DNA of 64,000 bases from Grimontia hollisae CIP 101886 (GCF_000176515.1 NZ_ADAQ01000013.1:1141361-1205360); one strand, 5' to 3'; positions 20,001-32,385 are shown, counted from the first letter of the stretch. Numbers and translations are program-made. The notes: generated by a model not told the origin, from the sequence alone.

Positions 20001-20477
20001 AGCCAGCTCATCAACCGGCTGCTCATTCTCCCACGCTTTAATCCATTCAGGGCGGTATACCAGATACTGGTCATAAATATCGGCAATCTTACCCGCCAGT
20101 TGATAAAGCTTTTGTTGGTCGTCATCGCCATCAAGGTAACGCCTAAGCTCGTCAAAATCTGGCTCATCGAGCTTTTCAGGCAGTACTGTCATCAACTTCC
20201 AGGTCATCGCCTCTTTGTTGAAAAAGCTGCGCTGTGGCACATCATCCAAAATCTGGGTAAACATCTGCCAGATAAAGGTAGCAGGAAGCGGAAACTCGAC
20301 GTTGGCAGCAATGCCCTGCTCTTTCGCCATTTCTAACTTCAGCCACTGCGCCATCCCCGGACTTTGCACCAGGATCAACTCTTTCTGGAATGGATTATCC
20401 AACGGTTTGCTTTGAATGATGGCAACCAGCAGGCTTTTCAGCAGATCCAATTGGTTAGAGTGATAGACAGTAAACAC
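17082..20477 (-). CDS. recC: Exodeoxyribonuclease V subunit gamma (RecC)
   Basis: Chi-recognition and scaffold subunit of RecBCD. The 1131-residue length and the N-terminal MFTVYHSNQLDLLKSLLV match RecC. It is an inactivated helicase/nuclease relative, so no intact Walker motif is expected, and LVQSPGMAQWL is the conserved N-terminal segment. The recB start follows after about 110 bp on the same strand, and recC-recB-recD probably form one transcription unit. Whether the Chi octamer is the E. coli one cannot be judged here. Confidence 0.95.
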   Translation of the reverse strand: MFTVYHSNQLDLLKSLLVAIIQSKPLDNPFQKELILVQSPGMAQWLKLEMAKEQGIAANVEFPLPATFIWQMFTQILDDVPQRSFFNKEAMTWKLMTVLPEKLDEPDFDELRRYLDGDDDQQKLYQLAGKIADIYDQYLVYRPEWIKAWENEQPVDELAEEKRWQAVLWQALYDYTLQLGQSPFHRANLYEEFIDVLSSHKEKPEGLQGIDRVFVFGISALPPRYLDALKALGEHIDVHYMFTNPCRYYWGDIRDKRYLAKRAASMAPRISRASDTEEPAQFALPLMGEDDTAEVGNSLLASMGKLGRDNLLLISELQCHEVDQGFVEVPRDSLLHHIQADILDLVEPENIQETLTSESKLPVSADDRSLMVEVCHSPMREVEVLHDRLLDMLESDPTLSPRDIIVMVADINAYSPAIQAVFGNAPGERFIPFSISDRTADQESPILTTFLRLLSLPDSRCSAAELLEILELPAVMRKFGFDNRQFEKVKLWVEEAGIRWGLDDNTASHFSLPHQHQNTWLFGLNRMLLGYAMPSSAGLYNDVLAYDEVQGLEAELAGKLGAFFRVMTATQTALLDTKNGEGWIQTLTSLFDDMFALDTDEELAGQLIRTQLDNWLTQLDDAGFTQTLALPIVRDYLKEKLGGERVSQRFLAGQVNFCTLMPMRSIPFQVVCLLGMNDGDYPRTIAPVGFDLMAGRTRAGDRSRRDDDRYLFLEALQSAQQRLYISYVGRSVQDNSEKVPSVLVTELLDYCRQGYCLAGDQSLPEHESGQRLLGTLVHHNPLVPFSKQAFSQNRRSYAAEWLPAARGEGHAAAPFLDGRALNPAPDLDIGVIELAELQRFWRLPVQYFFNRRLKVFFESPEGAMEEAEPFALDNLRRYQLRDALLSHVMAKGDSEASLDAFFKQQKASGALPLSHFGELALESEQAGILAQYQRLKPMIADKRQALEINLTLVTSRGTVKLQGWLDERYRAGRILYRSGKVRAQDRLSAWIDHLCQCAAGEALDTCFIGVDEDVVWSAVSAESAITALVDYVEYYLAGTEAPLAFLPNTAMAGLSACIDKDGHWSEDDVTMDKARSKMRAAFEGGYMVSGEGENTYIARVWPQADDALLDTVFELGKAVLLPALDGEKKPD

Positions 20478-20574
20478 AGGTGAGACTCTTGAGAACGATA
20501 ATGCAGAGATTGTGGCGGAATGCTCTCAAGAGTGCAATTGAATGCGCGTAGCGTAACTCATGGAACCTAAAATG

Positions 20575-20597
20575 AAAAAGCCTGCGCGAGGGCAGGC
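20575..20597 (-). terminator. Terminator of the TDT transporter gene
   Basis: On the minus strand GCCTGC-CCTCGC-GCAGGC is followed directly by TTTTT (A-run 20575-20579 on the plus strand), just after the transporter stop codon. Confidence 0.88.
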
Positions 20598-20604
20598 CTG
20601 GTTT

Positions 20605-21561
20605 TTATGCCATTGCTGGCGTTTTCCATTGCAGGGAGATAAAGCGGCGATAGTGCATGGCTACATAGACGACTACCAAAGTCGCCACCACTAACTCAAT
20701 CACACCTATGATAAAAACCTGATTCACGTAGTGAGCGGCAACACCGACCGATTCAAGCCAAACCGCCGTTTTAAACAGTGCTGTTGCACCAATCACCATA
20801 GGGAAAGTGAAAGCCGCATATCCAGGAGAAAACGGCAACCGAAGCAATTTTGCAAATGACACGTAAATAACCAGCGTCATCAGCAATGCAATTCCCAGCA
20901 ACACAGAGACAAGCACTGGCGATGGCGATGGATTTACAGTCAGATACCCAGCCAAAGACAGGCTTGCTGGCGCGGCTAGAATCGCAATAGTCGGTTTTGC
21001 AGCATCAGGCACTTCACTGCAGAAAATCAGGCGATACAGCATTAAGGGCAGCAGCACCGCATAAGCCAGCAACCCAAACAGCATAATGGCATCTGCCACA
21101 GGACGAAGCACCGGATTTCCTGAGAAAGCCACATCCGCAACAATCAACCCTACAGGCGGTACAAACCAACTTGGCACCATGTGTGTCAATGAAAAGTCTC
21201 GTGCGCGGTGATAAATAAATGAAACCAGGAATGCAACATGCGCAACAATTGCAAGCATCCACAAAGTATCGCCAACCAATGGTGACCATTTCCCGATGGA
21301 TGCCGATACAATCATCACCCCCATCGCAAACGTCGGCACCACACTCCCCACAACAGGATGCTGTAAATCGTTCCACAGGCCTTGGGGGGAGAATGTAAAT
21401 TTCAGTGCAATCAATAGCAGCATCACACCACCAATGATTGCGCCCAATGTCTGGGCATGACCACCAAAGTTACCTACGTTTTCCCAGCTCCAGCCAAGGC
21501 TGGCGATAGCCAGGGCTAAACCTGCCATTGGAGTAGGAAGTAAGTTGATACGTCTACGCAT
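20605..21561 (-). CDS. TDT-family (TehA/Mae1/SLAC1-type) membrane transporter
   Basis: About 318 residues with roughly ten hydrophobic segments. It begins LLPTPMAGLALAIASLGWSWE, a recognisable TDT signature, and has repeated helices (HPVVGSVVPTFAMGVMIV). Members include the tellurite-resistance/anion channel TehA, yeast malate permease and plant SLAC1. The substrate here could be a C4-dicarboxylate, an inorganic anion or sulfite; sequence alone does not decide. The ATG at 21561 gives a start just before the LPTP motif; an in-frame ATG at 21594 would add 11 residues. It is divergent from a LysR gene across a 130-bp region with palindromic AT-rich repeats, which is its likely regulator. Confidence 0.85.
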   Translation of the reverse strand: MRRRINLLPTPMAGLALAIASLGWSWENVGNFGGHAQTLGAIIGGVMLLLIALKFTFSPQGLWNDLQHPVVGSVVPTFAMGVMIVSASIGKWSPLVGDTLWMLAIVAHVAFLVSFIYHRARDFSLTHMVPSWFVPPVGLIVADVAFSGNPVLRPVADAIMLFGLLAYAVLLPLMLYRLIFCSEVPDAAKPTIAILAAPASLSLAGYLTVNPSPSPVLVSVLLGIALLMTLVIYVSFAKLLRLPFSPGYAAFTFPMVIGATALFKTAVWLESVGVAAHYVNQVFIIGVIELVVATLVVVYVAMHYRRFISLQWKTPAMA

Positions 21562-21642
21562 TGCTATGCCACATTTTTTAGAAGAAAAACACATAAAATA
21601 TGATAGAACGGCATTGATATTTAGTATATCTGAATATTTTTA

Positions 21643-21672
21643 ACCTTAAGTTAAGTTAAGCTTAATTATAAG
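21643..21672. promoter_or_regulatory. Candidate LysR operator (TTAAG repeats)
   Basis: The divergent intergenic region contains three tandem TTAAG units running into the palindrome TTAAGCTTAA. Dyads of this kind between a LysR gene and its divergent target are typical operators. The exact site is inferred. Confidence 0.5.
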
Positions 21673-21693
21673 GAATAACCCAGGTTTCTCACC

Positions 21694-22602
21694 ATGTCTG
21701 TATCACTTCGCCAATTGCAGGTATTCGTTGCTGTCGCGCAGGAAAAAACCATCACCGCCGCATCTGCTATGCTCTACCTATCCAAGCCTGCTGTCAGCAT
21801 GGCTATCACCGAACTGGAAAACCAGCTCGGTCACAAGCTGTTTGAACGGGTCAACAACCGACTCATCCTTAGCGAGCATGGACGACGGCTACTGCCATTA
21901 GCCGATGAGCTTCTTACCCGTACGGATGAAATCACCAAAGTGCTCAATTCAGATAAAGAGCTAACCGGCCATTTAAGGATTGGGGCCAGTGATACGATTG
22001 GCAACCAACTGGTGCCTTTTCTGTTGCGGGATTTCCGGACTGAAAGTCATCACGTCGACCAGACATTAGTGATATCAAACAGCCAGTCAATCATCGACAG
22101 GATACTGGCGTTTGAACTCGATATCGGTCTTATCGAAGGTCAGGGCGAAAATAAGCATTATCTGGAAAATGAAGACCTGAAAATAGCACCTTGGCTATCA
22201 GATGAAATGTGTATTGTTTGTACCGTAGACCACCCTTTGGCAAGGCGAGAGGAAATTACACTGTTTGATCTTGAAAACCATGCCTGGTTACTGAGAGAAA
22301 CCGGTTCGGGAACACGGGAACACTTTCTGTCCCGTCTGGCGCCCCGACTGGAAAACTGGAGTGTTGCATTTGAACTTCGTACCACTGAAGCCATTATTAA
22401 CTGTGCTGCGGCAGGGCTTGGGTTAGCCTATCTTTCTACCCTGGCAGCCCGGCACGCGGTTGCAAACAAGCGATTGCACAAACTGACCTTACCCCTTGAT
22501 CTGCGACGCCAGTATTGGCTCGTCCACCATACAAGCAAATACCATTCACCACTGTTTGAGCGTTTTCTTTCATTTGCAGCAAAGTGGCAGATCCGCGATT
22601 AA
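21694..22602 (+). CDS. LysR-family transcriptional regulator (YeiE/CysB-like group)
   Basis: 302-residue LysR protein. The HTH region is ITAASAMLYLSKPAVSMAITELENQLG (about residues 18-44), and the rest forms the effector domain, with LLRETGSGTREHF (about 200) resembling the YeiE subgroup. It is divergent from the TDT transporter and probably regulates it. Its stop overlaps the convergent glycosylase gene by 4 bp. The effector is unknown; YeiE-like proteins often respond to sulfur or anion signals, which would fit an anion channel, but that is inference. Confidence 0.88.
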   Translation: MSVSLRQLQVFVAVAQEKTITAASAMLYLSKPAVSMAITELENQLGHKLFERVNNRLILSEHGRRLLPLADELLTRTDEITKVLNSDKELTGHLRIGASDTIGNQLVPFLLRDFRTESHHVDQTLVISNSQSIIDRILAFELDIGLIEGQGENKHYLENEDLKIAPWLSDEMCIVCTVDHPLARREEITLFDLENHAWLLRETGSGTREHFLSRLAPRLENWSVAFELRTTEAIINCAAAGLGLAYLSTLAARHAVANKRLHKLTLPLDLRRQYWLVHHTSKYHSPLFERFLSFAAKWQIRD

Positions 22603-23285
22603 TAACGGTTATCACCCACGCTGAAGGCAATGATCTGGCTGATTTGGCAAAGCGGTCGGCCACTTTCCTCTTTCCAATGGTTAAACGCAGCCTGTGCAGC
22701 ATCTAATGATTTTCGGGTATCACGCCCGCCATCAATGATCTTGTGTGCGCGTAAATACGCTTCAACATCACCGGACAGGATAAACGTATCCTTCCCCATC
22801 AAACGCAGGGAGTAAGGCCCGGTATTCCCGCCTAACCTGCTGCCGTGTTTCTTCAGGTACGCCCACAAACCAATAATGTCGTCTTCCGGCCATTCTGCAA
22901 TAAATCTGGAGAAACTGCCGTGCTGCTTGGCGATACGCTGAATCATTTGTGCGTTATGGGGAATCGTCATGACTTTACCAAGGTGACGGATAATCGCAGG
23001 ATTGGTGGCTTTTTCCTCCCACATTTCAGGAGGTGTCAGGCACATCTTTTCGATGTCAAATCCCCAGAAGACCTCTTCAAAGCCCGGCCATTTGTTTCGG
23101 ACCACCTTCCAGTTCATACCAGACTGGAAAATCGTCTGGCTAAACGTTGCCAGCCAACGATCATCGGTGATCTCACACAGTTCTTGTTGACGTTTGGGAT
23201 AAGCAAGGCGTTGCTCTAAATCACTGTTGCTTCCCTTTCTCGTTGCTGCTCGAAGATAGATATCTGAGAATTTTTCCAATGCCAT
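22599..23285 (-). CDS. DNA-3-methyladenine glycosylase I (Tag)-like protein
   Basis: A protein of 228 residues (from ATG at 23285; GTG at 23297 is an alternative). The central region FSQTIFQSGMNWKVVRNKWPGFEEVFWGFD and the NPAIIRHLGKVMTIPHNAQ segment align by eye to the helix-hairpin-helix glycosylase core of Tag (EGQQAGLSWITVL; AGIIRHRGKIQAIIGNA). It lacks the N-terminal Cys of the Tag zinc snap (CDW motif), so it is a divergent member. Tag removes 3-methyladenine from alkylated DNA. The LexA box 40 bp upstream, shared with yebG, suggests SOS control. Specific activity is unproven. Confidence 0.75.
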   Translation of the reverse strand: MALEKFSDIYLRAATRKGSNSDLEQRLAYPKRQQELCEITDDRWLATFSQTIFQSGMNWKVVRNKWPGFEEVFWGFDIEKMCLTPPEMWEEKATNPAIIRHLGKVMTIPHNAQMIQRIAKQHGSFSRFIAEWPEDDIIGLWAYLKKHGSRLGGNTGPYSLRLMGKDTFILSGDVEAYLRAHKIIDGGRDTRKSLDAAQAAFNHWKEESGRPLCQISQIIAFSVGDNRY

Positions 23286-23324
23286 CACAGTAATCACGGT
23301 TAGACTAGACAGGTCGAACTACTC

Positions 23325-23344
23325 TACTGTATAAACAGCCAGTA
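23325..23344. promoter_or_regulatory. LexA (SOS) box between Tag-like gene and yebG
   Basis: TACTGTATAAACAGCCAGTA has the full outer CTG-N10-CAG dyad with flanking TA on both sides. It lies 22 bp before the yebG ATG and 40 bp before the start of the divergent glycosylase gene. Confidence 0.9.
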
Positions 23345-23366
23345 GACAAATTAAGAGGGGTTAACC

Positions 23367-23663
23367 ATGGCCGTTATCGTCAAATATGTGGTTGAACGCA
23401 ACGGAGAAGAGAAGATGACTTTTACCTCTAAAGCGGATGCTGATGCGTATGACAAAATGCTCGACATGGCAGATGAGCTGTTTGAACTGCTGGGTAAAAG
23501 TGATGTGGTAGGTGATGAAGGACAGCGGGAAGAACTGTCTCTCTTCCTGGCACAAAACCGTGAAGAAGTCCTTTACGCCTTGGGCGCGAAACGTAAACCA
23601 GCGCCAAAGCCAGCAAAAAAGAAGGCTGAAACAACCAAAGAAGATGATGCCGAAGCGGCATGA
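23367..23663 (+). CDS. yebG: YebG family protein, SOS-induced
   Basis: 98-residue basic-then-acidic protein beginning MAVIVKYVVERNGEEKMTFTSK and continuing with ADAYDKMLDMADELFELL, closely matching E. coli YebG by memory. YebG is induced by DNA damage under LexA; its molecular function is not known. The C-terminal third is a Lys/Ala/Pro-rich low-complexity tail (about residues 73-98). AGAGGGG lies before the ATG. Single gene ended by the terminator at 23676-23700. Confidence 0.93.
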   Translation: MAVIVKYVVERNGEEKMTFTSKADADAYDKMLDMADELFELLGKSDVVGDEGQREELSLFLAQNREEVLYALGAKRKPAPKPAKKKAETTKEDDAEAA

Positions 23664-23675
23664 TTCCTCCCAAAG

Positions 23676-23700
23676 CGCTCCCGGATGGAGCGTTTTTTAT
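23676..23700 (+). terminator. Terminator after yebG
   Basis: CGCTCC-CGGAT-GGAGCG followed by TTTTTTATTTTATTTT. Confidence 0.93.
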
Positions 23701-23890
23701 TTTATTTTCGTACCAATTTTCGGTCTATCACTCGCCATTTTTACCCAAGTACCGTTAATCCAGCGTATTCTCCCCTGATACCCTTCAATCTTGCTGAAGT
23801 TCACTTTAAGATGTCCCCAGCAATCACAATTATCATTCTGCTTCTGGTTTACTCAGCAGCAGATAAAAAAGACAAGGAGATTCCCGCATC

Positions 23891-24922
23891 ATGGCCAGTT
23901 TTGCTCTTGCGTTTGGCACCGCGACAAAAAATAAAGACGGAAAAATCATTGAAGCGTTTTTCCCAACGCCAGTATTGAACCCTTCAGACGCGCTGGTTTC
24001 CGCGCTTTCAAATGTTGTTGGCTACAGTGAAGGCAATCAGGTGTTCGACATCGACGCCTCTCAATGCAGCGCGATTTCTAGCGCATTTTCTTCAGCAGAT
24101 GAACAAGCAGCAGCCAGCTTCGCAGCAAAAGCGGCAGACTCCAAACAGCCTCTGGTACTGGTTATTCTGGGTACGGATGAGAAGCCAGCAAGTGTTGCAG
24201 AGGGCTTTCTGAAGCTTCAGCTGATCTCCCACCGTCTGGCAAAACCACATAGCATCGTGCTGGATGGCATTTTTGGCCTGCTGCACAACATTGCCTGGAC
24301 TAACCAGGGGCCAATCGACCTGCCTGAGCTGGCGGAACGCCAAATGGAAGCCCGCCTGAAAGGTGAAACGCTGACCGTTGACTGCGTTGATAAATTTCCG
24401 AAGATGGTTGATTACGTGGTTCCTGCGGGCGTTCGTATTGCAGACACCGCGCGTGTACGCCTGGGTGCACATGTAGGTGAAGGCACAACCGTGATGCATG
24501 AAGGCTTTATCAACTTTAACGCCGGCACGGAAGGTGTAAGCATGGTTGAAGGCCGCATTTCTGCAGGCGTCATGGTCGGTAATGGCAGTGACATCGGCGG
24601 CGGTGCGTCCATCATGGGCACCCTGAGTGGCGGTGGTCAAATCGTGATTTCTATCGGCGAGAATAGCTTGCTCGGCGCTAACGCGGGTCTTGGTTTCCCA
24701 TTAGGCGATCGCTGCACCATCGAATCGGGCCTGTATGTCACTGCAGGCACCAAGGTCACTATGTTGGATTCAAGCGGTCAGGAAGTAGAAACTGTAAAAG
24801 CACGCGACCTTGCTGGCAAACCAGACCTGTTGTTCCGCCGCAACTCTATCACCGGTAAGATTGAATGCCTGACCAACAAGTCGGCCGTTGAACTGAATGC
24901 AGAGCTCCACGCGAACAACTAA
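23891..24922 (+). CDS. dapD: 2,3,4,5-tetrahydropyridine-2,6-dicarboxylate N-succinyltransferase
   Basis: Succinylates tetrahydrodipicolinate with succinyl-CoA in the lysine/meso-diaminopimelate pathway, so it supplies peptidoglycan precursors. The 343-residue length is that of the long DapD form of vibrios and pseudomonads rather than the 274-residue E. coli form. The C-terminal half is a left-handed beta helix with hexapeptide repeats (VRLGAHVGEGTTVMHEGFINFNAGT; GRISAGVMVGNGSDIGGGASIMG; NSLLGANAGLGFPLG). AAGGAG lies 10 bp before the ATG. A terminator follows at 24943-24974. Confidence 0.95.
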   Translation: MASFALAFGTATKNKDGKIIEAFFPTPVLNPSDALVSALSNVVGYSEGNQVFDIDASQCSAISSAFSSADEQAAASFAAKAADSKQPLVLVILGTDEKPASVAEGFLKLQLISHRLAKPHSIVLDGIFGLLHNIAWTNQGPIDLPELAERQMEARLKGETLTVDCVDKFPKMVDYVVPAGVRIADTARVRLGAHVGEGTTVMHEGFINFNAGTEGVSMVEGRISAGVMVGNGSDIGGGASIMGTLSGGGQIVISIGENSLLGANAGLGFPLGDRCTIESGLYVTAGTKVTMLDSSGQEVETVKARDLAGKPDLLFRRNSITGKIECLTNKSAVELNAELHANN

Positions 24923-24942
24923 GTGTTCAACCTGTCGTAACG

Positions 24943-24974
24943 AAAAAAGCTGACATCTTTATGTCAGCTTTTTT
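24943..24974. terminator. Bidirectional terminator between dapD and the small lipoprotein gene
   Basis: 14-bp stem with AAAAAA on the left and TTTTTT on the right (24943-24956 / 24961-24974), between convergent genes. Confidence 0.94.
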
Positions 24975-24995
24975 GTGTTTTTGACTCAGGAAGCA

Positions 24996-25364
24996 CTAAA
25001 GGGGGAAGCGATCCATTTGTGATGCACCTCTGCCAATATTCCAGTTTTGGTAAAAGATCCAACCGTCCTTCCGGTCATCACAGAAGCCATCGTATCTTTC
25101 CCCCATAAACCCCATCTTAAATGCTCGCGCAGGGTCACAAAAAGCATCTTTAGACACTTGATACGCAGAGATATAGAGTGCTTGTACGGCGGGATCGATT
25201 GCCCCTAATTCTGAAAGCGATGATTCAGATCTCTGAGGAAGCTGTAAAGAGACATCGCGCTCAGCAAGGCCTTCCCAATCCTGATGTAGAGCAGCGTTAA
25301 ACGTAGAAGTGCTGGTACATCCAACAACGAGTAGAACAGGCAAAAATAAAACCAGTTTTTTCAT
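24996..25364 (-). CDS. Small lipoprotein, DUF2799-like
   Basis: 122-residue lipoprotein precursor from the ATG at 25364 (an in-frame Met six codons upstream is less likely because it precedes the Lys-rich n-region). The signal MKKLVLFLPVLLVVGC has a lipobox ending at Cys16. The C-terminal part, CDPARAFKMGFMGERYDGFC, has the paired Cys and YxG pattern that I associate with DUF2799. Function unknown. It stands alone, upstream of a gene-poor stretch. Confidence 0.8.
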   Translation of the reverse strand: MKKLVLFLPVLLVVGCTSTSTFNAALHQDWEGLAERDVSLQLPQRSESSLSELGAIDPAVQALYISAYQVSKDAFCDPARAFKMGFMGERYDGFCDDRKDGWIFYQNWNIGRGASQMDRFPL

Positions 25365-25382
25365 TGTTACTTTCCTCTCCAC

Positions 25383-25890
25383 TAGAGCTGCAATTTAACA
25401 CGCTTTCATGAACAAAAACTGAACGGCATCGTAGATAGTACCCACTTGTCATCATGAGTGCGAGACTGCTGACATCTGGCGTATCTTGCAGACCGAATTC
25501 AGTAACATGACATTCTGCCTTATTCTCCAGAACTAAATACTATAGAGCAGATATGGATTGGTTACGGCAAAAACGAAGTAACCAATCGGCCGGCGCTTTG
25601 AGAGTTACGATGATATCATCAATAAGCTTTTCAGCCTGAGAACAGTTTCGAAAAGATAAACACAGGGTCAATATCACCTTGCTTTATAGGAGCTGGGCGA
25701 ATCTAATTAGCTAATTAATGGAATTGGTATAAGTTCAGGGGGAAAAAGGAGAAAGCTTCAGCGGGATTATTTTGGAGAATGAGGAAGCACACTCTTTCTA
25801 TGTGGCAGTCTGCTCCATTCATGAGACTCAACACATGGCGGCCCCGCTCTATCTTCGCAGATATCTAAGCTAAGTGTTACATCAAAATGT
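25383..25890. other. Gene-free stretch upstream of the rRNA operon end
   Basis: About 500 bp without a convincing gene on either strand. It contains a perfect 10-bp inverted repeat (GATTGGTTAC at 25556-25565 and GTAACCAATC at 25578-25587, 12-nt loop) and a smaller dyad TTACAT-N4-ATGTAA at 25877-25892 next to the rRNA terminator. No T-tract follows the larger stem on either strand. Confidence 0.6.
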
Positions 25891-25891
25891 A

Positions 25892-25923
25892 ATAAGGCCT
25901 CGGCATACCCGCCGAGGCCTTAT
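25892..25923 (-). terminator. Terminator of the rRNA/tRNA operon
   Basis: Perfect 13-bp GC-rich stem (25892-25904 with 25911-25923, loop ATACCC) directly after the last tRNA on the minus strand. The following sequence is AT-rich but lacks a long U-run. Confidence 0.85.
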
Positions 25924-25926
25924 ATA

Positions 25927-26003
<77 letters not shown>

Positions 26004-26039
26004 ATTATTTTTCTAAGAGTCAGGATCTCTTGAAATAAG

Positions 26040-26116
26040 TGGCGGAGCGGACGGGACTCGAACCCGCGACCCCCGGCGTGACAGGCCGGTATTCTAACCA
26101 ACTGAACTACCGCTCC
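26040..26116 (-). tRNA. tRNA-Asp (anticodon GTC)
   Basis: 77 nt with encoded CCA. Acceptor GGAGCGG / CCGCTCC, anticodon stem-loop CCGGCCTGTCACGCCGG with GTC, T arm GCGGGTTCGAGTCCCGT. It lies between 5S and tRNA-Trp, a typical distal tRNA pair of vibrio and enterobacterial rRNA operons. Confidence 0.96.
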
Positions 26117-26159
26117 ACTCAAATTACTGTGTGTTCAGCACAATAACCTAAATTAGAAG

Positions 26160-26276
26160 CCTGGCGATGTCCTACTCTCACATGGGGAGACCCCACACTA
26201 CCATCGGCGCTGCTCTGTTTCACTTCTGAGTTCGGCATGGAATCAGGTGGGTCCAAAGCGCTATGGTCGCCAAGCA
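26160..26276 (-). rRNA. rrf: 5S ribosomal RNA
   Basis: About 117 nt beginning TGCTTGGCGACCATAGCG and ending GGACATCGCCAGGC on the minus strand, with the conserved CCGAACTCAGAAGTGAAA core. Ends are accurate to a few bases. Confidence 0.95.
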
Positions 26277-26446
26277 AATTCTGTATCGGGGTTCTCGGTC
26301 CTAGGTGACTAGGCCCTGGGAACTCCCCATTAAAATCTTGGAAAACTGACCGCGGTTGCTCTTCCTAGGTCCTAGCAACCGCTCTCTCTCTTTACACACT
26401 CTTTGTGTTCTTACTTGAGTCCGTCAAAACCCCTTGGGTGTTGTAG

Positions 26447-29452
<3,006 letters not shown>

Positions 29453-29640
29453 CTACAACCCCAAGAGGTTTCGTAGGTTCAAACAACCAAGGTGTTCATT
29501 TACATGAACGATTTCGCCGGACTCAAATTCCAAGAACACGTGAATGTGTTTGGTGTTAACTCCTAAGAGTTAACCTTTGAGAACTTTTACAAACAATCTT
29601 TATTTCCGTAGAAACAAAGTTGTTTAGTCAGCTTTCCAGA

Positions 29641-29653
29641 TTGTTAAAGAGCA
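29641..29653 (-). promoter_or_regulatory. boxA antitermination element in the 16S-23S spacer
   Basis: TGCTCTTTAACAA on the minus strand, the canonical boxA sequence bound by NusB-S10, in the spacer between tRNA-Glu and 23S. Confidence 0.85.
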
Positions 29654-29708
29654 TGTGATGTTCTTTCGAAGCACCATTTCTAACAACACTCTAAAGTGCG
29701 ATTAAAAA

Positions 29709-29784
29709 TGGCGTCCCATAGGGGAGTCGAACCCCTGTTACCGCCGTGAAAGGGCGGTGTCCTAGGCCTCTAGACGAATGGGAC
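29709..29784 (-). tRNA. tRNA-Glu (anticodon TTC)
   Basis: 76 nt with encoded CCA in the 16S-23S spacer. Acceptor GTCCCAT / ATGGGAC, anticodon loop CCCTTTCACG with TTC, T arm CAGGGGTTCGACTCCCCT. Confidence 0.97.
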
Positions 29785-29873
29785 ACAACCTTTGTTGAGG
29801 TTTGGGTACCTCAACCACTCTTTACATTTTCAACCTATACAATCTGTGTGGACACTCGCATCCATAGCATCGG

Positions 29874-31425
<1,552 letters not shown>

Positions 31426-31638
31426 GAATCTTTTCTGCCCTTCCTCACTTTGAAAAAGTGAACAAAGGCGGCTCAACGAATACTGATATAAATTGACTGT
31501 GCTCTTATTGGTTTTCACGTTTGAAAACGTGAAATCAAAACAGCTCAAGGCTGTACCAATTTGAATTGGTCACTCAGTTCGTTGATAAATCTTTTGTCTA
31601 TCAATGACGAGCGCCCACACAGATTGCATAGGTCAAAT

Positions 31639-31651
31639 TGTTAAAGAACAT
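31639..31651 (-). promoter_or_regulatory. boxA antitermination element in the 16S leader
   Basis: TGTTCTTTAACAA on the minus strand in the rRNA leader, one base from the canonical boxA. Confidence 0.8.
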
Positions 31652-31691
31652 TGACTTTAAGAAGCTTTGCTTCTCACCGTCAGGGCTGCGA

Positions 31692-31719
31692 ATTTTACGC
31701 CGCCAGGCGATGAAGTCAA
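31692..31719 (-). promoter_or_regulatory. rRNA operon promoter
   Basis: On the minus strand -35 TTGACT (31714-31719), a 16-bp spacer and -10 TAAAAT (31692-31697), followed by a GC-rich discriminator. The 16-bp spacing and GC discriminator are typical of stringently controlled rrn promoters. The rest of the 31430-31930 leader region holds no gene; AT-rich sequence further upstream could be an UP element or second promoter. Confidence 0.82.
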
Positions 31720-31950
31720 GAAGAAATTTTGAGATTTTTCAGTGTGGTTTGCACACCTTCAAAACACCTTGTTGACTTGCCTCTTGACTTTATTTTTCAG
31801 ACTTTTAGCCAAGAAGCTTACACCCACTGACATGGACAAAAACCTTTAAAGGAGCCGCTATCACTGTCAGCGAGGCGGCATTATAGGGAGTGAATGACGA
31901 CTGACAAGCATTTTTTTAGAAAAAAACCAAAAACAACGCTCAACAGATCA

Positions 31951-32385
31951 TTAATTAAGCAAATTGGTGAACTTGGAAACAGACACAGGAAAGACTAGCG
32001 CTTGTGCATTACCGTTTCTGTCATCCCAACTTACTTTCACATCTAATACTTTTGCGTAAGTCGCGGCAACACCACCAGCCGGCGTGTGCTGAAGTGTCTG
32101 TGTCGGCGTAACAGTGAGAAGATATGCCGAATCCTCATCTAAAACGATCACGCAGCTTTGTATATTCTCAACCGTTTTACCGTCACAAGCAGAGCCTATC
32201 GTGTTCAGTGTTTGCATTAATGCCATTTGGGATTCAGCGATTTGCTTGGCTTCGGTAAACATCAGTGCATTGGCTTTTTCTACTTCGAGGTAGCTGTAGA
32301 GCTTAAGCGTTCCTACGCCTGAAAGAACAACCACGAAGATAGCAATAAGCGTTTCAATAAGCGAAAAGCCCTTGTTAGAAGTCAT
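31951..32385 (-). CDS. Type IV minor pilin, PilV-like
   Basis: 144-residue prepilin. From ATG at 32385 the leader MTSNKG is followed by FSLIETLIAIFVVVLSGVG, a type III (class IVa) prepilin signal with cleavage after Gly6 and Glu at +5. Two Cys in the C-terminal part probably form a disulfide. It overlaps the PilX-like gene by 11 bp and is the last gene of the minor pilin operon. Minor pilins prime assembly of the type IV pilus; in Vibrio cholerae the equivalent cluster next to dnaJ is tied to DNA uptake (family knowledge). Confidence 0.85.
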   Translation of the reverse strand: MTSNKGFSLIETLIAIFVVVLSGVGTLKLYSYLEVEKANALMFTEAKQIAESQMALMQTLNTIGSACDGKTVENIQSCVIVLDEDSAYLLTVTPTQTLQHTPAGGVAATYAKVLDVKVSWDDRNGNAQALVFPVSVSKFTNLLN

